From assembly GCF_011927795.1 (NCBI RefSeq), contig NZ_JAATJJ010000001.1, forward strand, positions 2,109,062-2,173,061: a DNA stretch of 64,000 bases, given 5' to 3'. The DNA is from Saonia flava. Lineage in GTDB: Bacteria > Bacteroidota > Bacteroidia > Flavobacteriales > Flavobacteriaceae. A program made the translations under genes and the position numbers. Shown in pieces: positions 44,368-52,723 of this stretch. The first letter of the stretch is position 1; each line of letters begins with the position of its first letter. The notes beneath the pieces were generated by a model. That model was not told the origin of the DNA and did not search any database. It worked only from the letters and a program-made list of their open reading frames with translations.

Positions 44368-44405
44368 AAAGCCTCATAAATCAATGATTTATGAGGCTTT
44401 TGTTT
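44368..44405 (-). terminator. Perfect-arm hairpin terminator after tRNA-Met
   Basis: Sixteen-base arms at 44368-44383 and 44385-44400 (AAAGCCTCATAAATCA and its complement) are perfectly complementary around a single base, giving a long stem with a short terminal loop. On the minus strand it lies nine bases past the tRNA 3' end. The stem end gives a short TTTG run followed by TTTTTAG. Confidence 0.7.
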
Positions 44406-44413
44406 GTTAAGTG

Positions 44414-44487
44414 TGGTCCCACCTGGGCTCGAACCAGGGACCACCTGATTATGAGTCAGGTGCTCTAACCAACTGAGCTATAGGACC
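44414..44487 (-). tRNA. tRNA-Met (anticodon CAT)
   Basis: A 74-base cloverleaf with acceptor stem GGTCCTA/TGGGACC, D-arm around AGCTCAGTTGGTTAGAGC, anticodon stem ACCTGA with loop CTCATAA (anticodon CAT) and T-arm CCTGGTTCGAGCCCAGG. The discriminator is A73 and CCA is not encoded. An anticodon CAT can also belong to a tRNA-Ile with lysidine at position 34 or to initiator tRNA; the A1-U72-type mispair of initiators is absent. It is followed by a perfect hairpin terminator. Confidence 0.93.
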
Positions 44488-44582
44488 AGCTGTATTCCGT
44501 AAACGGACAAGCGGATGCAAAACTACTACTATTTTTTAGACGTTGCAAACAATTTCAACCTCATACAGCCAACAAAAGCAGC

Positions 44583-44987
44583 TTATTCTTCTATTTCTTG
44601 GCACAACTCTATTAATACCCCATTACAACTCTTGGGATGAACAAACGCCACCAACTTATTATCCGCGCCCTTTTTAGGGGTTTTGTTTAAAATAACAAAG
44701 CCTTCTTTGTCCAGTCTTTTAATCTCTGCAACTATATCATCCACGGCAAAAGCAATATGATGGACTCCTTCTCCCTTTTTATCAATAAACTTGGCGATAG
44801 GGCCATCCGCGTCAACGGGTTCCAACAATTCCACCTTATTGGGTCCCACTTTAAAGAACGATGTCTTAACCCCCTCAGATTTTACTTCTTCTTCTTTATA
44901 ATGGGCAACACCCAACAATTTTTGATAAAGAAGGTTGGAAACTTTTAAATCTTTTACGGCAATTCCTATATGCTCTATTTTGTTCAC
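44583..44987 (-). CDS. mce: Methylmalonyl-CoA epimerase
   Basis: Interconverts R and S methylmalonyl-CoA in propionyl-CoA use. The core protein is 134 residues starting at a GTG (44987) encoding VNKIEHIGIAVKDLK; a longer open frame extends to 45104 but the extra 39 residues are not family-like. The vicinal-oxygen-chelate fold shows metal ligands His (EHIGIAV), His (EGVHHIAFAV) and Glu (VLIELCQEI). The gene is divergent to rbfA. Confidence 0.9.
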   Translation of the reverse strand: MNKIEHIGIAVKDLKVSNLLYQKLLGVAHYKEEEVKSEGVKTSFFKVGPNKVELLEPVDADGPIAKFIDKKGEGVHHIAFAVDDIVAEIKRLDKEGFVILNKTPKKGADNKLVAFVHPKSCNGVLIELCQEIEE

Positions 44988-45033
44988 TAGTGCCAATTTA
45001 GTCTTAAACCTGTAATTTACATATAATTCTACG

Positions 45034-45041
45034 TATTTTTG
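45034..45041 (+). promoter_or_regulatory. Putative -7 element of rbfA (leaderless transcript?)
   Basis: TATTTTTG at 45034-45041 matches TAnnTTTG and is only four bases before the rbfA ATG. Standard spacing would put the transcript start at the start codon, a leaderless mRNA. No TTG is found at the usual upstream distance. Confidence 0.35.
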
Positions 45042-45045
45042 CGGC

Positions 45046-45438
45046 ATGGAAACACAACGACAGAAAAAAATTGGAGGTGTCATACAAAAGGATTTGGCAG
45101 ACATTCTTCAACGTGCGGCAACCGATGGTGGCCTAAAGGGCACATTGATCTCTGTATCCAAAGTAATGGTCACTACAGACCTTTCCATAGCCAAGGTATA
45201 TGTTAGTATCTTTCCTGCCAAGAACGCGGCAGAATTGTTAAAAGGGATGAAATCCAATCAACCCCTTATAAAACACCAGTTGGCGCAACGTACCAAAAAT
45301 CAATTACGAAGAATTCCAGAACTTTTGTTCTTCTTGGATGACTCTTTGGAATATATAGAGGGCATTGAAAAATCCCTAAAAGGAGAAGAAAACCCTATTG
45401 AGAACAGAGACCTGTTGGAAAAAAGAAAAAAGTCTTAA
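45046..45438 (+). CDS. rbfA: 30S ribosome-binding factor RbfA
   Basis: Binds pre-30S subunits during late 16S rRNA maturation. The 130-residue protein begins METQRQKKIGGVIQKDLADILQ and has the KH-like core (VSKVMVTTDLSIAKVYVSIFP) and RIPELLFFLDDSLEY with family spacing. It starts right after a possible promoter element (45034-45041). The next gene, a LolC/E-type permease, starts three bases after its stop, so they form one transcript. Confidence 0.95.
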   Translation: METQRQKKIGGVIQKDLADILQRAATDGGLKGTLISVSKVMVTTDLSIAKVYVSIFPAKNAAELLKGMKSNQPLIKHQLAQRTKNQLRRIPELLFFLDDSLEYIEGIEKSLKGEENPIENRDLLEKRKKS

Positions 45439-45441
45439 ACT

Positions 45442-46662
45442 TTGAACTTTCCTTTGTACATCGCAAAGCGATATGTAAAGTCCAAAAGCAGTCAAAATGT
45501 TGTTAATATCATCAACTTTGTCACTTTTTTGGTGATTGTAATTGGTTCTATGGCTCTTTTTATTGTTCTTTCTGGATTCGCCGGCCTTAAAACTTTTAGC
45601 CTTTCCTTTAGTGAATCTACAGACCCTGACTTAAAGGCCCAACCTACAATTGGTAAGTTTTTTTCCGTTTCATCCGAACAAGAAAAGGAACTCACCCAAG
45701 TAGATGGTGTTGTATCCTATGCCAAAGAAATTGAGGAACAGGTATATCTCACTTATAGAGAAAAAAGTCATGTAGCCTATATAAAGGGAATAGATGAAAA
45801 CTATACGGCCACCACACATATGGACAGTACCATTTATTACGGTAGTTGGGAAATAGAACAAAATTATGCTGTTGCGGGCAGAGGTATTGTAAACCTTTTA
45901 GGTTTGGCAACCAATGATGGCCGGAATCCTTTAACAGTTTTAGCGCCTAAACCTGGCAAGGGAAGTATTTCTCAACAAACATCAACCAATCCTTTTGATA
46001 ATCTATTCAATAGATTGCCTGTAATTATAAGTGGTGTGTATGCCATAGAAAATGATTTGGACAACAAATATGTATTTGCAGATTTACCCTTGGTACAGGC
46101 TCTTTTGGAGAAAGATGAAGTAACTGTTTCGGGAATAAATTTTAAATTGGATGAGTCGGTAAATGTAACAGATATTAGGGTCAATATCTCTTCTATTCTT
46201 GGTGATGCCGTGGTTTTAAAAGACAGAAAAGAATTAAACGGCACCTTGTACCGTATGCTAAATACCGAAAATTTAGCCACCTACCTAATTTTCACCTTGG
46301 TGCTCATTATTGCCCTTTTCAATGTTGTTGGTGCCATTATAATGATGATTTTGGACAAGCAACAAAACTCCCGAACCCTCTATAGTTTGGGAACCACCAT
46401 AAAAGAGCTCCGTCGTATTTATTTTGTCCAAGGAATTCTGGTCACAGGCTTGGGCGGATTAATTGGTGTGTTATTGGGCGCTCTATTGATAGCCTCCCAA
46501 ATATGGTTTGGTTGGTTAAAAATAACCCCTTCACTGGCCTACCCTGTAGAGTTTAAATACATTAATGTCCTTGTAGTTTTGGCAACCATACTCGTATTGG
46601 GCATAATTGCCTCTAAAATAGCAAGCAGTAGAATTAACAAAAGACTGGTGGCGTCTGCTTAG
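45442..46662 (+). CDS. FtsX/LolC-LolE-type ABC transporter permease
   Basis: A 406-residue MacB/LolC-type membrane protein. One helix near the N-terminus (VVNIINFVTFLVIVIGSMALFIVLSGF), a large periplasmic domain (about 50-280) and three helices at the C-terminus (about 285-405) are the FtsX-type layout of lipoprotein-releasing permeases. It starts at TTG 45442, three bases after rbfA. No LolD-type ATPase is adjacent. Confidence 0.9.
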   Translation: MNFPLYIAKRYVKSKSSQNVVNIINFVTFLVIVIGSMALFIVLSGFAGLKTFSLSFSESTDPDLKAQPTIGKFFSVSSEQEKELTQVDGVVSYAKEIEEQVYLTYREKSHVAYIKGIDENYTATTHMDSTIYYGSWEIEQNYAVAGRGIVNLLGLATNDGRNPLTVLAPKPGKGSISQQTSTNPFDNLFNRLPVIISGVYAIENDLDNKYVFADLPLVQALLEKDEVTVSGINFKLDESVNVTDIRVNISSILGDAVVLKDRKELNGTLYRMLNTENLATYLIFTLVLIIALFNVVGAIIMMILDKQQNSRTLYSLGTTIKELRRIYFVQGILVTGLGGLIGVLLGALLIASQIWFGWLKITPSLAYPVEFKYINVLVVLATILVLGIIASKIASSRINKRLVASA

Positions 46663-46667
46663 GGTTT

Positions 46668-47660
46668 TTATACAAATTGATAATCCCCAAATTTTTCCAG
46701 TACCTCATCAAAAGCGGCAAAAACATCTGCTGACTCATCACTGGTTACCATTTTCATACGATATTCCTTAAAGTTTGGAATCCCTTTAAAATAATTGGTG
46801 TAGTGTCTTCTGGTTTCAAAAACGCCCAGTTTTTCGCCTTTCCAGTCAATTGACATTTGCAAGTGTCTCCTAGCGGCAGTTACGCGTTCTTCCATGGTAG
46901 GTGGAGCACAATGTTCCCCTGTTTTAAAAAAATGTTTTACCTCTTTAAAAAACCATGGGTACCCAATACTAGCGCGACCTATCATGGCGCCATCCAAACC
47001 AAAATCATCCCGCATCCGCATGGCGGCTTCGGGTGAGTCTATATCTCCGTTTCCAAAGACGGGAATGTGCATTCTAGAGTTGTTCTTTACCTCGGCTATG
47101 GGTTTCCAATTGGCATCGCCCTTATACATCTGTACCCTTGTGCGGCCATGAATTGCAATGGCCTTAATACCAACATCTTGCAGGCGTTCCGCAACCTCAA
47201 CAATTTTAATGGAATCGGAATCCCATCCTAAACGTGTTTTAACAGTAATGGGTAGTGACGTCCTTTTCACCATTTCCTCTGTCAACTTCACCATGAGGGG
47301 AATATCTCTTAAAATCCCTGCCCCTGCGTTTTTACTCACCACTTTCTTAACTGGGCATCCAAAATTAATGTCTATGATATCTGGCTTGGATTTTTCAACA
47401 ATATCTATGGATTGGAGCATAGAATCCAAATTGGCACCAAAAATTTGAATACCTACAGGTCGCTCCTTTTCATAAATATCCAGTTTCATGGTACTTTTTG
47501 CGGCATCACGTATCAAACCTTCAGAGGAAATAAATTCTGTATACACAACATCTGCCCCTTGCTCCTTGCACAGGGCTCGGAACGGGGGGTCGCTTACATC
47601 TTCCATAGGCGCCAAAAGCAATGGAAAATCTGGTAATTCTATGTCTCCTATTTTAGGCAA
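46668..47660 (-). CDS. dusB: tRNA-dihydrouridine synthase DusB
   Basis: FMN-dependent reduction of specific uridines in the tRNA D-loop. The 330-residue TIM-barrel protein starts MPKIGDIELPDFPLLLAPMEDVSD. It shows DINFGCPVKKVVSKNAGAG with the catalytic Cys, the FMN-phosphate region GNGDIDSPEAAM, and the family block IAIHGRTR. Normal length. It converges on the FtsX-type gene with a five-base gap. Confidence 0.95.
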   Translation of the reverse strand: MPKIGDIELPDFPLLLAPMEDVSDPPFRALCKEQGADVVYTEFISSEGLIRDAAKSTMKLDIYEKERPVGIQIFGANLDSMLQSIDIVEKSKPDIIDINFGCPVKKVVSKNAGAGILRDIPLMVKLTEEMVKRTSLPITVKTRLGWDSDSIKIVEVAERLQDVGIKAIAIHGRTRVQMYKGDANWKPIAEVKNNSRMHIPVFGNGDIDSPEAAMRMRDDFGLDGAMIGRASIGYPWFFKEVKHFFKTGEHCAPPTMEERVTAARRHLQMSIDWKGEKLGVFETRRHYTNYFKGIPNFKEYRMKMVTSDESADVFAAFDEVLEKFGDYQFV

Positions 47661-47681
47661 TATATGTTTTCTTTAAAAATG

Positions 47682-47709
47682 CAAAAATAAGGAAAAAGAA
47701 AAAAGCCAA
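47682..47709 (-). promoter_or_regulatory. Putative promoter of dusB
   Basis: On the minus strand TTG at 47709-47707, 17 bases, then TATTTTTG (47689-47682), a full TAnnTTTG match with a spacer two bases short of optimum. Predicted start near 47675, 15 bases before the ATG. Confidence 0.4.
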
Positions 47710-47750
47710 TATTTAAGTTGACTTTTAGAATTACATCTGTTTTTCAAGTG

Positions 47751-48971
47751 TTAAAAATCTATTTTCTTTACAATGCTTTCACCATCCCTATTTACCGTTA
47801 CGTCAGCGCTATCACCTTCCTTAAATACAGAAAGCGCCCTCATATAGCTCATCATATCGGTCACGGTGCTATCTCCCAATTTTACAACCACATCTCCCTT
47901 TAAGAGTCCTGCCTTAAAAGCTGGCCTGTCTTCACTAACACCATCTATACGCATTCCCTTGCCGTCAAAAAGATAATCGGGCATTACACCCAACCCTACT
48001 TTAAATCTTGGTGTTTCTTCACTTTCATTTTTGGTTTTTCTAAACTGTAGTTTCTCCTTACCGTCCAATTCTCCAATGGTGGAAACAATATAACCCGATA
48101 TCATTTCCATTCCCTCATAGTTAAGCTTGTCAAAATCATCAGAAGGTTTGTGGTAATCCTCATGCTGTCCTGTAAAAAAATGTAGAACGGGAATGTCCTG
48201 TAGATAAAACGAGGTGTGGTCAGATGGCCCAATTCCAGATTCCTTCAACACAAGCTTAAATCCAGGGTTTACAGAATTCAGTACTTGGTTCCAAATTGGA
48301 GCCGTGCCCGTTCCGCTCACAGAAAGTGTTTTGTCTTCCCGTAATCTCCCTACCATATCCATATTGATCATACAATTTGCCTTGGACAGATCAATGGTTG
48401 GGTTTTTTGCAAAATAATTACTCCCCAAAAGACCCATTTCCTCACCAGAAAAGGCCATGAACAAATAATTATTTCCATTCAGGGTGTCTTTAAGTTTTTC
48501 GGCCAATTTTAATAATACTCCTACTCCGCTTGCATTGTCATCCGCCCCGTTGTGTATATCTTCCCCAACATATAGGGAGCCTTCCCCTCCCATTCCCAAG
48601 TGATCAAAATGTGCTCCAATAATTATAGTATTTTCGGCTTTATTGTCCACATAGCCAATTACATTTCTACCAGATAGTATACTATCTCCATTCTCAACAA
48701 ATTGTACCTCGTCATGTGGACCTTTCTTTGGTTTAAAAGTAAATGTTTGGTAGTAGGTGCCATCCAATCCCATTGGCAGTAATCCTATGCTCTCCATTCG
48801 CTCTTTAATGTATGTTGCTGCTTTTACTTCATTTTCTGTGCCCGTTTCTCTACCCTCTAGCTCATCTTTAGCCAAAAAAGCCACATCCTCTTGAATAGTA
48901 ACCAATGGCGTTTCGTTTTTTTTGCAAGACATAAAAGCCAGAAAAAACATAAAAAGAAATATTCTATTCAT
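47751..48971 (-). CDS. M28-family metallopeptidase lipoprotein with PDZ domain
   Basis: A 406-residue zinc aminopeptidase. A lipobox (FLAFMSC, Cys16) starts the protein. The M28 domain (about 45-300) has the ligands His (IGAHFDHLG), Asp (HNGADDNASGVG), Glu-Glu (FSGEEMGLLG), Asp (INMDMVGR) and His (SDHTSFYLQ and HEDYHKPSDD). The C-terminal ~90 residues are a PDZ domain (VGLGVMPDYLFDGKGMRIDGV). It probably trims peptides outside the inner membrane. Divergent to the TolB-like gene. Confidence 0.92.
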   Translation of the reverse strand: MNRIFLFMFFLAFMSCKKNETPLVTIQEDVAFLAKDELEGRETGTENEVKAATYIKERMESIGLLPMGLDGTYYQTFTFKPKKGPHDEVQFVENGDSILSGRNVIGYVDNKAENTIIIGAHFDHLGMGGEGSLYVGEDIHNGADDNASGVGVLLKLAEKLKDTLNGNNYLFMAFSGEEMGLLGSNYFAKNPTIDLSKANCMINMDMVGRLREDKTLSVSGTGTAPIWNQVLNSVNPGFKLVLKESGIGPSDHTSFYLQDIPVLHFFTGQHEDYHKPSDDFDKLNYEGMEMISGYIVSTIGELDGKEKLQFRKTKNESEETPRFKVGLGVMPDYLFDGKGMRIDGVSEDRPAFKAGLLKGDVVVKLGDSTVTDMMSYMRALSVFKEGDSADVTVNRDGESIVKKIDF

Positions 48972-48982
48972 AACTTAAAAGT

Positions 48983-48990
48983 TAGTTTTG
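48983..48990 (+). promoter_or_regulatory. Putative -7 element of the TolB-like gene
   Basis: TAGTTTTG matches TAnnTTTG and would give a transcript start near 48997, 12 bases before the ATG at 49009. It overlaps a TTG that could be misread as a start codon. No TTG sits at the usual upstream distance. Confidence 0.4.
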
Positions 48991-49008
48991 CATAAAAATA
49001 AGCATCTT

Positions 49009-50115
49009 ATGAGGATTATATCTTTTCTATTTTTAGTTCTTCTTTTTAATAGCTGTAAACAAAGTCAAAAAAAGAACTCTACTGCAGAAGAAAACACGGT
49101 TGAAATTGAAACAAAAACAGATTCCCTCATTTACCCAGAAGAAAAACATTTTAAATCCTTACAGCAAATCACCTTTGGTGGTGATAATGCCGAAGCCTAT
49201 TGGAGTTTTGATGATAAGAATATTGTTTTTCAATCCAATAATACAAACTGGGGTGTAGAATGTGATCAGATGTTTTTGATGGAAGTTGGTGAGACTTTTG
49301 AGGATAATATCCCTCCAATGATAAGTACTGGGATGGGCAGAACTACATGTTCATATTTCTTGCCGGACAACAAGCATATTATATATGCGTCCACTCATTT
49401 GGTAGATAAAGCGTGTCCAGAGGTTCCCCTTAGAAAAAATGGAAAATATGTTTGGCCGGTCTATGATTCTTTTGACATTTTTGTGGCTGATTTAGAAGGG
49501 AATATAGTTAACCAACTAACTAATGAGGTGGGGTATGATGCTGAACCAACAGTGTCACCAAAAGGAGATAAAATTGTTTTTACCTCTATGCGTAGTGGTG
49601 ATCTGGAACTATATACCATGAATTTGGACGGTAGTGAAGTCGTGCAAATAACAGATGAATTGGGATATGATGGTGGTGCCTTCTTTTCTCCTGATGGAAC
49701 AAAAATAATTTTTAGGGCTTCTAGGCCAAAAACCGATGAAGAAATTTCGGAATACAAAGAACTTTTATCTCAAGGCTTGGTCCAGCCTACGGAAATGGAG
49801 CTTTTTATCTGTGATGCGGACGGAAGCAACTTAAAACAACTCACCTTCTTGGGGAATGCTAATTGGAGCCCGTTTTTTCATCCTTCTGGGGATAAAATTC
49901 TTTTCTCGAGCAATTATGAGTCGGAAAGAGGGTTCCCATTCAATCTTTATCTAATTGATGTTGATGGGAAAAATCTAGAAAGAGTTACCCATGGAGAAAC
50001 ATTTGATGCTTTTCCCGTGTTTTCCAATGATGGTGAAAAATTAATTTTTTCCAGTAACAGAAACAACGGGGGAACACGCGATACCAATTTATTTATTGCA
50101 GAGTGGAAAGATTAA
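49009..50115 (+). CDS. TolB-like PD40 beta-propeller lipoprotein
   Basis: A 368-residue lipoprotein (lipobox LLFNSC, Cys16 or thereabouts) with WD40-like PD40 repeats through the mature part: repeats such as DAEPTVSPKGDKIVFTSMRSG and YDGGAFFSPDGTKIIFRASR, with the typical S-P-x-G-x-x-I-x-F pattern (about 150-350). This is the TolB-type propeller, used as a binding scaffold; no Tol-Pal genes are adjacent. Its stop is two bases before the stop of the convergent outer-membrane receptor. The start at 49009 fits the -7 element. Confidence 0.88.
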   Translation: MRIISFLFLVLLFNSCKQSQKKNSTAEENTVEIETKTDSLIYPEEKHFKSLQQITFGGDNAEAYWSFDDKNIVFQSNNTNWGVECDQMFLMEVGETFEDNIPPMISTGMGRTTCSYFLPDNKHIIYASTHLVDKACPEVPLRKNGKYVWPVYDSFDIFVADLEGNIVNQLTNEVGYDAEPTVSPKGDKIVFTSMRSGDLELYTMNLDGSEVVQITDELGYDGGAFFSPDGTKIIFRASRPKTDEEISEYKELLSQGLVQPTEMELFICDADGSNLKQLTFLGNANWSPFFHPSGDKILFSSNYESERGFPFNLYLIDVDGKNLERVTHGETFDAFPVFSNDGEKLIFSSNRNNGGTRDTNLFIAEWKD

Positions 50116-50117
50116 TA

Positions 50118-52526
50118 CTATAATCTATCCCGCTCGTTTTTGTCTATATTCTTTTCGTTATCACTCAACCTAAAGTTTCCAAAATTATAAGTAAAACCCA
50201 AGCGGACAAATTGCCACTCGGATTGATGGAAATAGGAGTTGTTCTGGTTTAAAAACTTGGCCTGATAATCTGTACTTACGGTGTTTAGAATATCTTCAAC
50301 CGACAATGAAAGGGTCGCTTTATTGTCCCAAAGAGTTTTGCGCAATCCAAAATTAAGGTTGGTAGTTGGTCCCATGACGTAGGTTCCCGCAATGAAATCT
50401 GTAAAATGGGAAAACCCAACTTCTCCAGTAAAGGTACCGTCTTTGGAAAGGGTAAGATAATTGGCCATTTGAAAATACAATCCTTCAACAATATTGGTAT
50501 ATGGAACATCATTAGTCTCCTCGGAAACAAAAGTCTCATCTTCATAAAATAATGAAGTATAGGCATACAGGTACCAATTTTTTAAAATGGACTTACTAAT
50601 TGTAAAATCCAATCCATAAGAAATACTTTCAAGAACATTTTGGTTTATGGCATGCAGGGTCAATGTTTGGTTGTCCTGAAAGCTTAAAGTGCTAATATCC
50701 CTTCCATTATCCGTATAATAAAGGGAAAAGAAATAATCCCCTTTTAATGTATAATTTAGTTTAAAGCTATGTACAAAACTAGGTCTTAGGTTTGGGTTTC
50801 CTGTTGTAAAGTCATTTTCATAAAGAAAATATCTAAACGGGTTTAAATCATCATATCTGGGCCTGTACAGTTTTCTACTATAATCAATAGAGAAACTATG
50901 ATTATCCGATGGTGTATGTAGTATATATGCGCTGGGGAACAACTCAAAATACTGTTGAATGTTGGTTACATTTAAAGTCAGTGATTTTCCTTTTACATCG
51001 GTATACTCGCCGCGGGCACCGGCCTTCAACGTCCATTTATCCCAATTTTTTAAAATGCTTAAATATCCTGCATATACTTTTTCGTCATACTCAAAATTAT
51101 CGGATAAGCTTGAATTAAACGTTTGATTGCCTGCCATTCCGTTAAAAAAGTCCAAACCGCTTGTTGATTGTATTATTGAAGCTTTTGTCCCTGTTTCAAA
51201 AATTGTGCTTCCTATAGGAGTGGTATAGTCTATTTGGCCTGTGACAATTTCAATATCCTGAATTGCATCGGTTGCAAAACTATTGTTCCTTAAAAAAACA
51301 TTGGTCGCATCAAAATAATCCGTATTTACCACTTGTACCTGGGTTTCATCAAAGGCTGTATAATGCCCATTTAAGGTTAAGGCGGCCCCTTCTTTTTTAA
51401 ATTTACGCTTAAAAGAAAGGTCAAAAGCAAGATTCTTACTGTCATTTTCCAAGTTGCTTTTGGTAGAAAAAGTAGAATCCAGCTGTTTTTGCCCATTGTA
51501 GGCTTCACCATCCAAAGCGTTATTATATGTTCGGTTGGGAGATAGAGATATGTTGGTTGTTAGGTTAACACTGGTTTTGTCATCAAGGTCATAATCCAAA
51601 ATTACACTTGCATTTTGCCCTAAAGATTTAGTGGTCTTATGGTAGTCCGTATTCCAGATAGAAAAAATATTGTCACTGGTGTTTATGTAGTTAAGGTTAC
51701 TATAAATTCTATCTTTTTCCTTTCTTGGATTAATTGTATAGTTTGCGAATACGTTTAAGTTCTTTGCCTTAAAATAATGACTGGTGCCAAAACTATATTT
51801 TGGAAAAATTGCTTGGGTATAATTAGCGTTTACACTTCCCTTATAGCCCGGTGTAATGCTCTTGCTGGTTATAATATTCAAAATGGCCCCTCCTTCGGCG
51901 TCATACCTTGCAGGTGGATTTTCTATCAATTCAATCGATTTAATGTTTACCCCGGAAAACCCTTCTAGCAAATCTTTAATTTCAGATTGGGATAATTGCA
52001 CCTTTCTATCATTAAGGTAAATAGAGGGGGTTTTACTACCTATCTGTAGTTGGTCCTGTACCATTATTACCCCAGGTGTTCTTCTTAAGATGTCCCAAGT
52101 GTTTCCTTGTGAAACAACCGTATTTTCAACATTAAAAACCACCCTATCCGCCTTTCGTTCTATGGTGGGTTTTTTTGCAATTACTACAACTTCATCTAGG
52201 GTTTCGGTACTCTCCAAAATAACCAAAGTCCCTATTTTGGTGTCTTTTTGAACATCTATGGCTGTAGGTTTGGATGTTTGCCCTATATAACTTGCGCTGA
52301 TCCAATATAGAGCTGGTTCAACTCCATTAATATTAAAAAGTCCTTCTTCATTTGTAGAAGCCCCCTTTACAATTGTTGAGTCTGATATTTGAAGTAAAAA
52401 AACATTGGCATATGGAATAGGGGAATTAATGCCATCCTTAACAAAACCACTAACCTGATAGTTTTGAGCGATTAAATTTAAGGTGCTGATGAATGATAAT
52501 ATCAATAAGAGATATAGGTTTTTCAT
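50118..52526 (-). CDS. Outer-membrane beta-barrel receptor with carboxypeptidase-like and plug domains
   Basis: An 802-residue exported protein (signal MKNLYLLLILSFISTLNLIAQ). It has a carboxypeptidase regulatory-like domain (about 23-100, YQVSGFVKDGINSPIPYANVFLL), a plug domain (about 125-215, LDEVVVIAKKPTIERKADR) and a long beta-barrel to the C-terminus of the outer_membrane_beta-barrel/TonB-dependent receptor type. It is likely an outer-membrane transporter or receptor; ligand unknown. No SusD partner is adjacent, so it is not a standard glycan-uptake pair. Confidence 0.9.
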   Translation of the reverse strand: MKNLYLLLILSFISTLNLIAQNYQVSGFVKDGINSPIPYANVFLLQISDSTIVKGASTNEEGLFNINGVEPALYWISASYIGQTSKPTAIDVQKDTKIGTLVILESTETLDEVVVIAKKPTIERKADRVVFNVENTVVSQGNTWDILRRTPGVIMVQDQLQIGSKTPSIYLNDRKVQLSQSEIKDLLEGFSGVNIKSIELIENPPARYDAEGGAILNIITSKSITPGYKGSVNANYTQAIFPKYSFGTSHYFKAKNLNVFANYTINPRKEKDRIYSNLNYINTSDNIFSIWNTDYHKTTKSLGQNASVILDYDLDDKTSVNLTTNISLSPNRTYNNALDGEAYNGQKQLDSTFSTKSNLENDSKNLAFDLSFKRKFKKEGAALTLNGHYTAFDETQVQVVNTDYFDATNVFLRNNSFATDAIQDIEIVTGQIDYTTPIGSTIFETGTKASIIQSTSGLDFFNGMAGNQTFNSSLSDNFEYDEKVYAGYLSILKNWDKWTLKAGARGEYTDVKGKSLTLNVTNIQQYFELFPSAYILHTPSDNHSFSIDYSRKLYRPRYDDLNPFRYFLYENDFTTGNPNLRPSFVHSFKLNYTLKGDYFFSLYYTDNGRDISTLSFQDNQTLTLHAINQNVLESISYGLDFTISKSILKNWYLYAYTSLFYEDETFVSEETNDVPYTNIVEGLYFQMANYLTLSKDGTFTGEVGFSHFTDFIAGTYVMGPTTNLNFGLRKTLWDNKATLSLSVEDILNTVSTDYQAKFLNQNNSYFHQSEWQFVRLGFTYNFGNFRLSDNEKNIDKNERDRL

Positions 52527-52672
52527 CTTTAGTTTGGGGGTTCAGCCTCCAAATCTAAGAAAATATTTAAGTTTTTCTTAACAAAAGAGTATACTTTAAC
52601 CGCTTTATAGTGCCTACACCATTATTTTCTTCATATTTAGACAATTCCATAATTCTAGGTGCGCAAATAAAT

Positions 52673-52680
52673 TATATTTG
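52673..52680 (+). promoter_or_regulatory. Putative -7 element of lepA
   Basis: TATATTTG matches TAnnTTTG. It predicts a transcript start near 52687 and a leader of about 37 bases to the ATG at 52724, which argues against the much longer open frame from 52610. No TTG lies at the optimal distance. Confidence 0.45.
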
Positions 52681-52723
52681 CAGTTGCTTAGGCTTTTGCC
52701 TGTATGCATTTGTATTTGAGTGT

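Noticed and set aside
52610-52723. N-terminal extension of LepA from an upstream ATG
   Set aside because: Adds 38 unrelated residues; the -7 element at 52673-52680 puts the transcript start downstream of it.
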